Shown piece by piece: positions 6,471 to 12,960 of a stretch of DNA of 64,000 nt. The notes below the pieces were generated by a model that was not told the origin of the DNA, searched no databases, and was given only the letters and a program-made list of their open reading frames with translations. The stretch comes from Echinicola shivajiensis (lineage in GTDB: Bacteria > Bacteroidota > Bacteroidia > Cytophagales > Cyclobacteriaceae), in assembly GCF_018642165.1 (NCBI RefSeq), contig NZ_JAHHZM010000007.1, positions 1 through 64,000 on the forward strand. Reading direction: 5' to 3'. The position numbers and the translations under genes are program-made. Within the stretch, counting starts at the first letter, position 1. Each line of letters begins with the position of its first letter.

Positions 6471-6865
6471 TGGAAAGATTTAATTATCAAATATTATTAA
6501 TGTTAATTATTATATTTTCAACAATAATAATATGGACAATAGGCTTTTTTGATGATTTTCCTCGACAAGATATTAATTGTATAGAACATTACGAATTTTT
6601 TAAGAGTGAAATAAATAGAGGAAGGGTTAAAGAAAAATATATAGATTATAATAATCATGAATATAAGATTGTAAAGATTGAAAATGGAAACAAAGTGTAT
6701 AAATTATTATTAAATCTTGAAAAAGATAAAAAGTACTTTGAAGCTTTGAAAGTGTCAGATATTGTTAATAAAGCTAGTAATTCTTTTATTATTGAGATTA
6801 ATGGTAACTATAGCTTTAAATTAGGCTATGTTTGTCCATATGATACAATTTATAATGCTAATTAA
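6470..6865 (+). CDS. Small membrane-anchored protein, possible immunity partner
   Basis: 131 residues from the ATG that overlaps the preceding stop by one base. One strong N-terminal membrane segment (QILLMLIIIFSTIIIWTIGFF) is followed by a ~105-residue charged domain that would face the periplasm (HEYKIVKIENGNKVYKLLLN). Base composition is far more AT-rich than the flanking carbohydrate genes, a sign of transfer. Coupled translation with the toxin-like fragment suggests an immunity role, not proven. Confidence 0.5.
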   Translation: MERFNYQILLMLIIIFSTIIIWTIGFFDDFPRQDINCIEHYEFFKSEINRGRVKEKYIDYNNHEYKIVKIENGNKVYKLLLNLEKDKKYFEALKVSDIVNKASNSFIIEINGNYSFKLGYVCPYDTIYNAN

Positions 6866-7172
6866 AGTTTAAATAATAAAATTTCAAAACCTTATATGGA
6901 TGAAGGGTTGGATACAAATATATGAGTTTAATATGGTCAAGTCTTTATAGTAGTAGAGACTTGGACCTGAATTTACTCCTGTCTTTAGCTTGTTGAGCTG
7001 AAGTATATAAAAATGTGATTGGGTCTGGTCTAATCAGGCATTTCAATATGGTTTAGGTTTTTAAAGAAGCTTAAGAATGGTCTCAGTCTTTAGCCCAGAG
7101 ATGACTGAGACCATTACATTTTTCTTTAAACTTTGTGACCTCATTGCACTTTGTGGTTATAACTCATAACTC
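6866..7172. other. Intergenic region with a strong terminator
   Basis: The only clear element is the terminator at 7076-7115, described separately. The rest is AT-rich with no credible frame. Confidence 0.5.
7076..7115 (+). terminator. Intrinsic terminator with a 13-bp perfect stem
   Basis: AATGGTCTCAGTC pairs with GACTGAGACCATT across a 14-base loop, followed by ACATTTTTCTTT. It would end transcripts of the 6033-6865 pair. Confidence 0.65.
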
Positions 7173-7478
7173 CTACTTTTCCTTTGAAGCCTGTATTCCC
7201 TCCTTTAACCCCATATTTTCTTTCTGAAGATCAGCCACCTGTTCTTTTAATGATTCCATTTCTTTGTTAAGTTGAATAACATGCAAGGTCATTTTCTCCA
7301 TCTTTTTCAATAGAAGCAGGTTCATTTCCTTAAGCTCGATGCCATTTTCCTCCATCTCAGCCGCAGAAGGGATTTCAGGTAGGTGTTTGTTGGCTTGGAT
7401 ATAAGTTTCGGGTTCTTCTAGTGAGGGAAGGGGATAGTTTTCTTTGAGTTCATATTCAGGAGCTATGAAAGCTTCCCT
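7173..7478 (-). pseudogene. 3' remnant of a large secreted protein (tail-fibre-like C-terminus)
   Basis: Read on the minus strand from about 7478, the frame gives IAPEYELKENYPLPSLEE, then ETYIQANKHLPEIPSAAEME, then ENGIELKEMNLLLLKKMEKM and a coiled coil. This is the standard C-terminal signature (HLPxIPSAxEMExNGIxLxEMN) of large Bacteroidota surface or tail-fibre-like proteins of several hundred residues. An in-frame TAA lies just upstream of the fragment, so only the last ~100 residues survive. The apparent ATG-initiated frame (7355) is merely the coiled-coil end. Confidence 0.7.
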
Positions 7479-7540
7479 TTCTTAGGACAGGGTAAAACTA
7501 GACAAATAAACTATGGCTTTAAAAACGCAAAGACTTAAAA

Positions 7541-7561
7541 GTCCTCGTTGCAAACGAGGAC
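7541..7561. repeat. REP-like palindrome, copy at 7.5 kb
   Basis: A 21-bp palindrome with nine-base arms GTCCTCGTT / AACGAGGAC around GCA. The 30 bases before it (CTATGGCTTTAAAAACGCAA..) match those before the identical palindrome at 12770-12790, so the repeat unit is ~55 bp. A half-copy occurs at 4379. Confidence 0.65.
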
Positions 7562-7571
7562 TAGGGTGTCT

Positions 7572-7991
7572 TTACTTCGTCATCAGCTTTTCCAGCCTTG
7601 CGATCATCTCGTCTTTTTCCTTGAGCATGCGCTCATATAGGGCCATTTTTTCCTCATGGAGTTTTAGAATTTTGTCAGCAGGATCAAAAACGGGCTTAAT
7701 ATTAATTGCCGATGCGCCTTCTTTAAAATCCTGAAAAGTATTCGCAATAATATTTACCGCTTGTTCTTCATCAAAGTTCTGGAAGGCTTCTACGGGGATA
7801 TGGAGAATTTCTGCTACTTGGCGCAGGATATCCTCTTCGATGGTTTCCTTTTGTTCCAGTAGAGAGATTTTCTTTTGGGACCAGTCATCACCCAGTTCAT
7901 GGGCTAGCGCATCTTGCTTGATACCAAGCATTTCACGGAATCGTTTGATATTTCGACCCTGATGGATAGTATGTGAAGCGGAGTTTGTCAT
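7572..7991 (-). CDS. XRE-family regulator with coiled-coil tail
   Basis: 139 residues from the ATG at 7991. The open frame continues upstream to 8156, but the extra 55 residues look non-native, and the helix-turn-helix begins right after the chosen start. HTH: GRNIKRFREMLGIKQDALAHEL, then DDWSQKKISLLEQKETIEED (residues ~10-65), followed by HIPVEAFQNF. The C-terminus is a charged coiled coil (LHEEKMALYERMLKEKDEMI). This architecture is common as single-copy regulators in Cytophagales. It is not linked to an obvious partner and is transcribed away from the NERD gene. Confidence 0.8.
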   Translation of the reverse strand: MTNSASHTIHQGRNIKRFREMLGIKQDALAHELGDDWSQKKISLLEQKETIEEDILRQVAEILHIPVEAFQNFDEEQAVNIIANTFQDFKEGASAINIKPVFDPADKILKLHEEKMALYERMLKEKDEMIARLEKLMTK

Positions 7992-8271
7992 ATTGATGGC
8001 TACTAAAAAACTAAAGGACAAGTTACATAAAAAGTCCATAATTGGAAAGGGGAGTTTTTGGAATGACTGTTTGGTTTTACTGGCTTTCATTTGTTGTCCT
8101 TTTATTCGGGTGCAGTTTTGTTCTTGATTGTCCTCATGAATGCTACACATTTCCATTGTTGAAAAAGGCCACTTCTTGATGTTAAAACGATTTTCTGATT
8201 AATGGATTGACAAAGGGATTATTATATGTGTGAAATTCCTTTTATAATAGTGAAATTTTTATCCTTAAAAG

Positions 8272-9027
8272 ATGAATGAAGGTGCTTTTAAAAGTTTATT
8301 AATTGCCCTAATAGCTTTGTTGGCTATATTATTTAAGCTATTAAAGCCAAAGCTTAAAGGCATTTTAGGAGAGGCAAATGTTTCTTTAATATTAAAGCTG
8401 CTAAACCGAAACCGCTATAAGGTAATAAATGATGTTCTAGTTAAGGATTTTTCAAGGAGCAGTCAAATTGATCATATAGTAGTATCTAATTATGGGCTGT
8501 TTGTAATAGAGACCAAGAATTATAAGGGTTGGATATTCGGGCATGAAAGTTCAAGTTATTGGACGCAAACCATATATGGAAAGAAGTACAAGTTTAGAAA
8601 TCCAGTATTACAGAATTGGGGGCATATCAATACTCTTAAAGCTGTTTTACCTGACTTTCCATCAGTTTCATATTATTCTGTAATTGTGTTTACTGGAAAT
8701 TCAAAACTAAAAAGAATCACCTCGAAGGTTCCCGTTTTGAAACCCAGTAAATTACTGCGCTATATTTCAAAATCTAGTAAAAACGAATGTTTATCTAATG
8801 AAGAAGTTGATCAAATCTATCAAAAACTGATCAGTCTCAATAGGCTTGATAAAGGATCAAGGAAATCACATATTAGAAAAGCCAAAACAAATCAACGAGG
8901 CAGTGTAAATCCGATAACATGCCCAAGATGTGGAGGAGGCTTATCGATAAAACAGGGGAAATATGGAATGTTCTATGGTTGTTCTAATTATCCGAGTTGT
9001 GATTTTACAAAAGATTATAGGACATAA
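8272..9027 (+). CDS. Membrane-anchored NERD nuclease-related protein with C4 zinc finger
   Basis: 251 residues. An N-terminal hydrophobic helix (SLLIALIALLAILFKLL, residues ~8-24) anchors it. The NERD domain follows (~32-150), with the conserved core GEANVSLILK..YKVINDVL, QIDHIVVSNYGLFVIETKNYKGW and ..NPVLQNWGHINTLK. It ends with a topoisomerase-I-type C4 zinc finger (CPRCGGGL..YGCSNYPSCDF). NERD is a PD-(D/E)xK-like nuclease fold; the D-H-I..E-T-K residues look intact. The role is not established; such genes are frequent in accessory and defence regions, as here. It lies upstream of module repeat 2 and is probably monocistronic. Confidence 0.85.
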   Translation: MNEGAFKSLLIALIALLAILFKLLKPKLKGILGEANVSLILKLLNRNRYKVINDVLVKDFSRSSQIDHIVVSNYGLFVIETKNYKGWIFGHESSSYWTQTIYGKKYKFRNPVLQNWGHINTLKAVLPDFPSVSYYSVIVFTGNSKLKRITSKVPVLKPSKLLRYISKSSKNECLSNEEVDQIYQKLISLNRLDKGSRKSHIRKAKTNQRGSVNPITCPRCGGGLSIKQGKYGMFYGCSNYPSCDFTKDYRT

Positions 9028-9060
9028 ACTAATCTATTAGAAGCTAATTTGACTTTCCCT

Positions 9061-9272
9061 CCTTTCTACTCCCTAATTCAAAGCCTAACCACACTAAAAG
9101 ACCAAAATTTCACCAATTATATCTAAAAATACCCCATATGGGGTATTTTTTGGTTTTAGGGGATTGGTTATGTTTGGGATTAATCAATTTTCAAACGTTT
9201 ATAAGTGAATGTAAATGCTTGAAATTGGGAAAATATAAGAGATATAAACGCAATGAGTTTATTGACTCGTTG
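9061..9272 (+). repeat. 212-bp module repeat, copy 2 (terminator + promoter)
   Basis: Copy of 4711-4923. The 26-bp terminator-like palindrome is at 9125-9150 and the TATGTTTG box at 9169-9176. Identity with copy 1 ends at GACTCGTTG, after which GCCACAAGCTC begins the AAA-ATPase module. Confidence 0.8.
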
Positions 9273-9309
9273 GCCACAAGCTCTTGAACGAAATACAAAT
9301 AATAATTAA

Positions 9310-11514
9310 ATGATCAATTCTTTTCAAATTAGGAACATTGCAACATTTTGCGACGAAGGAATAGATATTCCAAGTCTCAAAAAAATAAACTTTATATATG
9401 GAGCTAATGGAAGTGGAAAAACATCTATTTCTAATTATTTTTTAGATCCTACTAAAGAAAGTTATTCAGATTGCAGGATTATCTGGAAAAATGGAGATGA
9501 TTTAAAGACTTTGGTTTACAACAAAGAGTTTAGAGATAGAAACTTTGGTAAGGAAACTATTGCAGGAGTTTTTACTCTTGGAGAAGCAACAAAAGAAGAA
9601 AAAGCTACAATAGAATTAAAAAACCAGGAATTAGTTGAATTAAAAGAACAAGGAACTAAGAAAAGAGAAACTCTCGTCAAACAAGAACAATCCCGGGAAG
9701 ATTTAGAAAATGAATTCAGGGAAACAATTTGGAAAACAGTTTATAAGAAAAATGAAAAGAATTTTAAGGAGGCATTTACTGGAGTGATGCAAAAGAAATC
9801 CTTCTTAAATAGACTGCTCAAAGAATATAAAAATAACTCCTCGGACCTTCGTGAATTTGATTATTTAACTAAGAAAGCAGAAACAATTTTTGGGGATACT
9901 CCAGAAAAAATAAACGAGATAACAGAAATTGATTTTAATGAAATTCAGAGTATTGAGAGTTTAGAGATATGGCAAAAAAAAATTATTGGAAAAGGTGATG
10001 TTGAAATTGCCAAACTAATTCAAATACTGAGCATTAATGACTGGGTTAATGAAGGAAGAAAATATATTGAAGATGAAAGCGAAGTATGCCCTTTTTGTCA
10101 AGAAAAAACAATTACCGATAACTTCAAAAAACAACTAGAAGAATACTTCGACCAAACCTTTTTAACTGATATAAATGAAGTAACAGAACAATCTGAGAAG
10201 TATTCCGGAGATTTCGAAAACCTCATAAATCAACTAAACTCAATAGAAACGAATGAAAAATCAAATAAAAAATCAAAATTACAAATAGAAAAGTTTTCGG
10301 CACTCCTTAAGACTTTGAACAATCAATTTTTAGTAAATAAAGAATTGATTAATAATAAAACTAAAGAACCTAGTAGAGAAATTAATTTAAAATCAACTAA
10401 ATCTCAATTAGAAGAAATAGCCAAATTAATAAGTGATGCCAATAGATTAATCAGTGAACATAACCAGATAGTAGATAATTTCAGTACTGAGAAAACAAAT
10501 TTAGTTAAAAGCGTTTGGAGATATTTAATTGAGGAAAATAAAGACCAACTTGAAAATTTCGATAAGAAAGCCAATGGTTTAGAAAAAGGAATTTCAAAAT
10601 TAAATGATGATGTAGAAGAATTATTAGAAAAACATCGAAAATTAAAAATCAAAATCAGAGAGTTGACCAAGAATGTCACAAGTATACAGCCATCTGTAGA
10701 CGAAATAAATACAACTCTAAAATCTTTTGGTTTTAAAAATTTTAAAATAGTTCCTTCTAAAGTTGGGGTTAACACATATCAAATTCAAAGAGAAAATGGT
10801 GAGTTGGCAGAGTCAACTTTAAGTGAAGGAGAGATTACCTTTATAACATTTCTGTATTATCTACAACTTAGCAAAGGAAGTGTCTCCGAAACTAACATTA
10901 CTGAAGAAAGAGTTTTAGTAATTGACGACCCAATTTCTAGCTTAGATAGTAATATTCTTTTTGTGGTTAGTAGTTTAATTAAACAGATAGTTCAAAAGAT
11001 AAAATCTGGAGATACTAATATAAAACAACTAATATTACTCACTCATAATGTATATTTTCATAAAGAGGTTTCTTTTATAAATGGACGAACCAAAGAATGC
11101 AATCAAACAAATTTTTGGATTCTTAGAAAAATAGAGAATCGGTCATTTATTCAAGATTTTGAAATGGAAAATCCAATTCAAAATTCATACGAACTACTTT
11201 GGAAGGAATTAAAAAATAAAGACCATCATTCAGGTGTAACTATTCAAAATACGATGAGAAGAATAATTGAAAATTATTTCAAAATCCTTGGTAAATATAC
11301 AGATGACAGTCTTATCGATAAGTTTGAAAATCCACAAGAAAAAGAAATTTGTAGATCATTAATAAGTTGGATTAATGAAGGCTCTCATACAATCCCTGAT
11401 GATTTATTTGTAGAGTTACAGGACACTACCACAGACAATTATCTTGAAGTATTTCAAAAGATTTTTGAAGAAACTAATCAAATTGAACATTACAATATGA
11501 TGATGCAAAATTAG
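9310..11514 (+). CDS. AAA_13-family ATPase, RloC/PrrC-like defence candidate
   Basis: 734 residues. Walker A GANGSGKT sits at 31-38, a long coiled coil is interrupted by a zinc-hook-like CPFC (~260), the ABC-type signature LSEGE lies near 505, Walker B VLVIDDPISSLD at ~536-547, and a switch histidine in LLTHN (~577). The layout matches SMC/Rad50-like AAA_13 proteins, which include the anticodon nuclease RloC and the PrrC ATPase domain. The C-terminal ~150 residues carry SWINEGSH (~686), typical of AAA_13 tails. I cannot identify the PrrC Arg-Glu-His nuclease triad with certainty, so tRNA cleavage is possible, not shown. The gene is AT-rich and precisely bracketed by inverted boundaries (GTTGGCCACAAGCTC / GAGCCAGTGGCCAAC), indicating acquisition as one module. 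It is a plausible phage-defence gene. Confidence 0.75.
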   Translation: MINSFQIRNIATFCDEGIDIPSLKKINFIYGANGSGKTSISNYFLDPTKESYSDCRIIWKNGDDLKTLVYNKEFRDRNFGKETIAGVFTLGEATKEEKATIELKNQELVELKEQGTKKRETLVKQEQSREDLENEFRETIWKTVYKKNEKNFKEAFTGVMQKKSFLNRLLKEYKNNSSDLREFDYLTKKAETIFGDTPEKINEITEIDFNEIQSIESLEIWQKKIIGKGDVEIAKLIQILSINDWVNEGRKYIEDESEVCPFCQEKTITDNFKKQLEEYFDQTFLTDINEVTEQSEKYSGDFENLINQLNSIETNEKSNKKSKLQIEKFSALLKTLNNQFLVNKELINNKTKEPSREINLKSTKSQLEEIAKLISDANRLISEHNQIVDNFSTEKTNLVKSVWRYLIEENKDQLENFDKKANGLEKGISKLNDDVEELLEKHRKLKIKIRELTKNVTSIQPSVDEINTTLKSFGFKNFKIVPSKVGVNTYQIQRENGELAESTLSEGEITFITFLYYLQLSKGSVSETNITEERVLVIDDPISSLDSNILFVVSSLIKQIVQKIKSGDTNIKQLILLTHNVYFHKEVSFINGRTKECNQTNFWILRKIENRSFIQDFEMENPIQNSYELLWKELKNKDHHSGVTIQNTMRRIIENYFKILGKYTDDSLIDKFENPQEKEICRSLISWINEGSHTIPDDLFVELQDTTTDNYLEVFQKIFEETNQIEHYNMMMQN

Positions 11515-11655
11515 AGCCAGTGGCCAACATCGGTTCATCGCAAATAACGGGTATTGTGGAAAAAGTGTAAAATTAGAAACCAAGAAAGAAAATGGTTCAT
11601 CCGACAAGTCCGCGTCCCTACTCCCACAACTTGCGATAACCGTAGCCCTTGTACG
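11513..11655. repeat. Large imperfect palindrome between two cassette genes
   Basis: GAGCCAGTGGCCAAC (11513-11527) mirrors the left edge of the ATPase module at 9270-9284. Beyond it, CGGTT-c-ATCGCAA and TTGTGG pair with CCACAA and TTGCGATAACCG about 90 bases later, leaving one unpaired C and a ten-base bulge. Then TTGTACGT opens the next module and pairs with ACGCACAA at its end (12288-12295). Arms with extrahelical bases are a feature of integron attC sites. The boundary logic fits, but no integrase gene is in view. Confidence 0.5.
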
Positions 11656-11672
11656 TCATTTAAAAAGAACTA

Positions 11673-12302
11673 ATGCTGAGTTGGTTGACAAAAAATAAAA
11701 CCAAAGAATATAAGGACAGACTTCTGAAATCCTTTCCGGCCGAGCTCAAATCTGACGTGGAATCGGTTATCAAAATATTGCCACTCGAAAAGAATGAAGT
11801 GAAGCTTTGTGATGGGCAGGTTCATAAAGTTGATAATCTGATTCATCCGACTGAATTGACGATTAAATTGAATGGGGAACAGCTGACAATTCCTTACAGA
11901 CTATGCTTTGACGAGCCGGACATTGACTCTGAAAATAATTTAACAGATAGACAGAAAACCATTCTGAACTGCATTTTTCTGAGACATCACAATGGGTACT
12001 TACGGGAAAATAGACTTGAAAAATTAGTTCATAAGGATAACAAGTGGATAATCCCATTTACAGTTCAATTGCTTGGGGAGTATGTATATGAGATTTTAGA
12101 AGTCTTGGAAGAACACATAAATGAAAAGACAATAGATGATTACCACTCATTTACAGAAGAAAACCCTAAATATTGGCAACAGACTGAAAGCAGAATGATA
12201 AGTTATTGGAATGAATATTACAGACTGAAATTTTCAAATCTGAAAGAGTATTTAGGGACAGCATTAATAAAAAGAATAAAAAAACGAACGCACAATAACT
12301 AA
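11673..12302 (+). CDS. Hypothetical protein, cassette cargo
   Basis: 209 residues, soluble, no signal peptide. The middle has a conserved-looking block (LTDRQKTILNCIFLRHHNGY, then LLGEYVYEILEVLEEHI); the C-terminus is basic (ALIKRIKKRTHNN). I do not recognise the family. The start ATG is ~30 bases after the module boundary. The last codons (ACG CAC AAT AAC TAA) lie inside the right boundary palindrome, so the gene ends within the repeated element, as cassette genes often do. Confidence 0.6.
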   Translation: MLSWLTKNKTKEYKDRLLKSFPAELKSDVESVIKILPLEKNEVKLCDGQVHKVDNLIHPTELTIKLNGEQLTIPYRLCFDEPDIDSENNLTDRQKTILNCIFLRHHNGYLRENRLEKLVHKDNKWIIPFTVQLLGEYVYEILEVLEEHINEKTIDDYHSFTEENPKYWQQTESRMISYWNEYYRLKFSNLKEYLGTALIKRIKKRTHNN

Positions 12303-12420
12303 GCATTCTGACGGCTGGAACAGCCAAGCCTTCCAAAGAGGGTAAACCTTTTAGGAGAGTCAGACCTATGCTTGGCAGGTGAATCTGAATGCAGTGTTGA
12401 ACGAGTGATGCTGGGAAAGG
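12290..12420. repeat. Palindromic cassette boundary, right side of module 3
   Basis: Homologous to 5707-5790: CACAATAACTAAGCATTC, then GGCTG-gaa-CAGCC (GGCCG-gaa-CGGCC in the other copy), then GAATGCAGTGTTGAACGAGT. A ~50-bp insertion separates the hairpin from its closing arm here. The paired substitutions keep the stem intact. Confidence 0.5.
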
Positions 12421-12441
12421 GGGGATCAGTTGAAAGATTTT

Positions 12442-12663
12442 TTACCTATATTTCGAATAAATAAAATAAGAAAGCAATCCTAAAACTGGAATAATAAGTG
12501 CATTTCCGAAAATAAGTTGTTTGGTTACAAGTTTTTTATCCCTTTTAATTTCATTTAAGGTTCTGCCCTTTCCACTGAAAATCCACAATAAAAGAGCGCC
12601 GACAAATGTTGTCATTTCAACCCATATTATATCAATGGCAATATTGTCTAAATCCATGTTCAC
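12442..12663 (-). CDS. Small two-TM membrane protein
   Basis: 73 residues from a GTG at 12663, or 71 from the ATG at 12657. Two hydrophobic helices (IIWVEMTTFVGALLLWIF and QLIFGNALIIPVLGLLSYFI) flank a basic cytoplasmic-type loop (SGKGRTLNEIKRDKKLV). No family is recognised. It stands alone between a cassette boundary and a non-coding region. Confidence 0.5.
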   Translation of the reverse strand: MNMDLDNIAIDIIWVEMTTFVGALLLWIFSGKGRTLNEIKRDKKLVTKQLIFGNALIIPVLGLLSYFIYSKYR

Positions 12664-12960
12664 TTATAAATTGAAATTTTTTTAAGAATATTAGGGGCCT
12701 TATCTAACTACCAATCCTTTCAATATAGTAAATATAAATTATGGCATTGATAAACGCAGGGATTTAAGAGTCCTCGTTGCAAACGAGGACTAGGTTCGAC
12801 TGGGGCATTTTACAAATTAATTTGAATTGCACATATTGCACAAGATGCCAACGCTCAAAGCCATACACATTGCCAAGTAGTGAGTAGGTCCCGCGTCAGA
12901 GACAGCGGGACAACTAATTTCGTTTTTTATGTCTAGCGTCTCAAATCTCACATCTCCCAT
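12664..12960. repeat. Non-coding region with REP-like palindromes
   Basis: The second full copy of the GTCCTCGTT / AACGAGGAC palindrome is at 12770-12790. A separate hairpin GTCCCGC..GCGGGAC lies at 12888-12911. No T-run follows either in the direction that would end the GH106 gene, so I do not call a terminator. Confidence 0.55.

Noticed and set aside
5707-12420. Boundary palindromes as true integron attC sites
   Set aside because: Standard GTTRRRY/RYYYAAC core pairs could not be placed consistently and no integron integrase is visible, so only a cassette-like interpretation is offered.
12888-12911. GC-rich hairpin as terminator of the GH106 gene
   Set aside because: Read on the minus strand no T-run follows the stem, so it lacks the second half of an intrinsic terminator.
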